The notes under the pieces are model-generated. The model was not told where the DNA came from. It did no database searches and saw only the letters and a list, made by a program, of their open reading frames with translations. From Pseudomonadota bacterium (GTDB taxonomy: Bacteria; Pseudomonadota; Alphaproteobacteria; Sphingomonadales; Sphingomonadaceae), in NCBI GenBank assembly GCA_023416515.1, contig JAEZHP010000024.1:1-5696 (forward strand): a stretch of DNA of 5,696 nucleotides, given 5' to 3'. Positions 4,745 through 5,696 of this stretch are shown here, piece after piece (the first letter of the stretch is position 1; each line of letters begins with the position of its first letter). The translations under genes and the position numbers were made by a program.

Positions 4745-5696
4745 TTACGCATCGAGCTGCGCCAGCCGCTCCGCCTCGTCCTGCGCGATCAGCGCGGAGA
4801 CGACCTCGTCCAGCCCGGGCCCCTCGAGGATCTCGGGCAGGCGGTGGAGCGTCAGGTTGATTCGGTGGTCGGTCACCCGCCCTTGCGGGAAATTATAGGT
4901 GCGGATCCGCTCGGACCGGTCGCCGCTGCCCACCATCGACTTGCGAGCCCCGGCGCGTTCGCTCGCAAGCCGTTCGCGCTCGATCTCGTAGAGGCGGGTG
5001 CGAAGCACCTTCAGCGCCTTGGCCTTGTTCTTGTGCTGCGACTTTTCATCCTGCTGAATCACTGTCAAGCCCGTGGGGATGTGGACGATGCGCACCGCGG
5101 AATCGGTCGTGTTGACCGACTGGCCGCCAGGGCCGGACGAGCGATAGATGTCGATGCGCAGATCCTTGTCGTCGATCTGCACGTCGACGTCCTCCGCCTC
5201 CGGCAGCACCGCGACCGTGGCCGCCGAGGTATGGATCCGCCCGCCACTTTCGGTGACGGGCACGCGCTGCACGCGGTGGACGCCGCTTTCGAACTTCAGC
5301 TTGGCGAACACCCCCGTCCCCGTGACGCTGGCGACGACTTCCTTGAATCCGCCCATTTCGCTTTCGGAGGCGGAGATCAGCTCGACGCGCCAGCCCTGCC
5401 GCTCGGCATAGCGCTGGTACATGCGGAACAGGTCGCCCGCGAACAGCGCCGCCTCGTCACCCCCGGTGCCCGCGCGCACCTCCAGCATCGCCGAACGCGC
5501 ATCGGCCGCGTCGCGCGGCAGCAGCGCGAGCGCCAGCTTGCGGTCGGCCGCCTCCAGCGCGGTGCGATTCTCGCGCAATTCTTCCTCGGCCATCGCGCGC
5601 AGCTCGGCATCGGCATCGCCGGTCATATGCGCCAGGCTGTCCGCCTCCTGCCGCAATCGCCGCACCTCGGCCGCGGCCGCCGCGACGGGCTCCAGC
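4745..5696 (-). CDS. prfA: Peptide chain release factor 1 (RF1), partial (5' end outside window)
   Basis: RF1 recognises UAA and UAG stop codons in the ribosomal A site and triggers hydrolysis of peptidyl-tRNA. The visible 316 residues cover all but roughly the first 40 of a protein usually about 355 long. The frame stays open to the right edge (LEPVAAAAAE precedes VRRLRQEAD), so a start at the in-frame GTG near 5665 would be wrong. The stop-codon recognition tripeptide PVT is at 5252-5260, in VQRVPVTESGGRIHTSAATV. PVT rather than SPF distinguishes RF1 from RF2. The catalytic GGQ is at 5120-5128, in SSGPGGQSVNTTDSAVRIVH; its glutamine is the PrmC substrate. The conserved QQDEKSQHKNKAKALKVLRTRLYE and the C-terminal YNFPQGRVTDHRINLTLHRL are intact. 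It ends in TAA, a codon RF1 itself reads, just before the hairpin at the prmC ribosome binding site. No frameshift or missing key residue is seen. Confidence 0.97.
   Translation of the reverse strand, partial: LEPVAAAAAEVRRLRQEADSLAHMTGDADAELRAMAEEELRENRTALEAADRKLALALLPRDAADARSAMLEVRAGTGGDEAALFAGDLFRMYQRYAERQGWRVELISASESEMGGFKEVVASVTGTGVFAKLKFESGVHRVQRVPVTESGGRIHTSAATVAVLPEAEDVDVQIDDKDLRIDIYRSSGPGGQSVNTTDSAVRIVHIPTGLTVIQQDEKSQHKNKAKALKVLRTRLYEIERERLASERAGARKSMVGSGDRSERIRTYNFPQGRVTDHRINLTLHRLPEILEGPGLDEVVSALIAQDEAERLAQLDA

Overview
The window is GC-rich. All five protein genes lie on the minus strand, so transcription runs from right to left. Gene content and signatures point to an alphaproteobacterium, most likely of the Sphingomonadales. 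A DUF4167 gene, a largely alphaproteobacterial family, sits downstream of prfA-prmC. The DUF4139 proteins are of the type seen in sphingomonads, and one contains a segment resembling the N-terminus of sphingomonad TonB-dependent receptors. The lineage is inferred from these features; there is no rRNA in the window.

In transcription order: (1) prfA, peptide chain release factor 1, is cut at the right edge and lacks about 40 N-terminal residues. (2) prmC, the methyltransferase that modifies the GGQ glutamine of RF1 and RF2, follows after about 27 nt. Its Shine-Dalgarno lies inside a strong hairpin right after the prfA stop, which suggests translational coupling. (3) A gap of about 310 nt contains a promoter-like element, a strongly structured probable 5' leader and a possible 12-codon leader peptide. 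(4) A DUF4167 gene starts at TTG and encodes an Arg/Gly-rich, probably nucleic-acid-binding protein. It ends at a good intrinsic terminator. (5) Two tandem paralogous exported proteins with DUF4140/DUF4139 architecture are spaced 4 nt apart. The second runs off the left edge; it has no stop codon in the window but is open for 433 codons.

The functional logic is two-part. prfA-prmC is a textbook translation-termination pair (RF1 and its modifier). DUF4167 is a separately controlled unit whose leader could allow post-transcriptional regulation. The DUF4139 pair is a third unit making two periplasmic or envelope proteins of unknown role. The first 42 bases are only G and C and break the alignment between the two paralogs, so they look like an assembly or sequencing artefact at a contig edge.

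I see no mobile element, CRISPR array, tRNA or rRNA. The points most worth a second look are the TonB-receptor-like insert in the downstream DUF4139 protein, the hairpin over the prmC ribosome binding site, and the DUF4167 leader.
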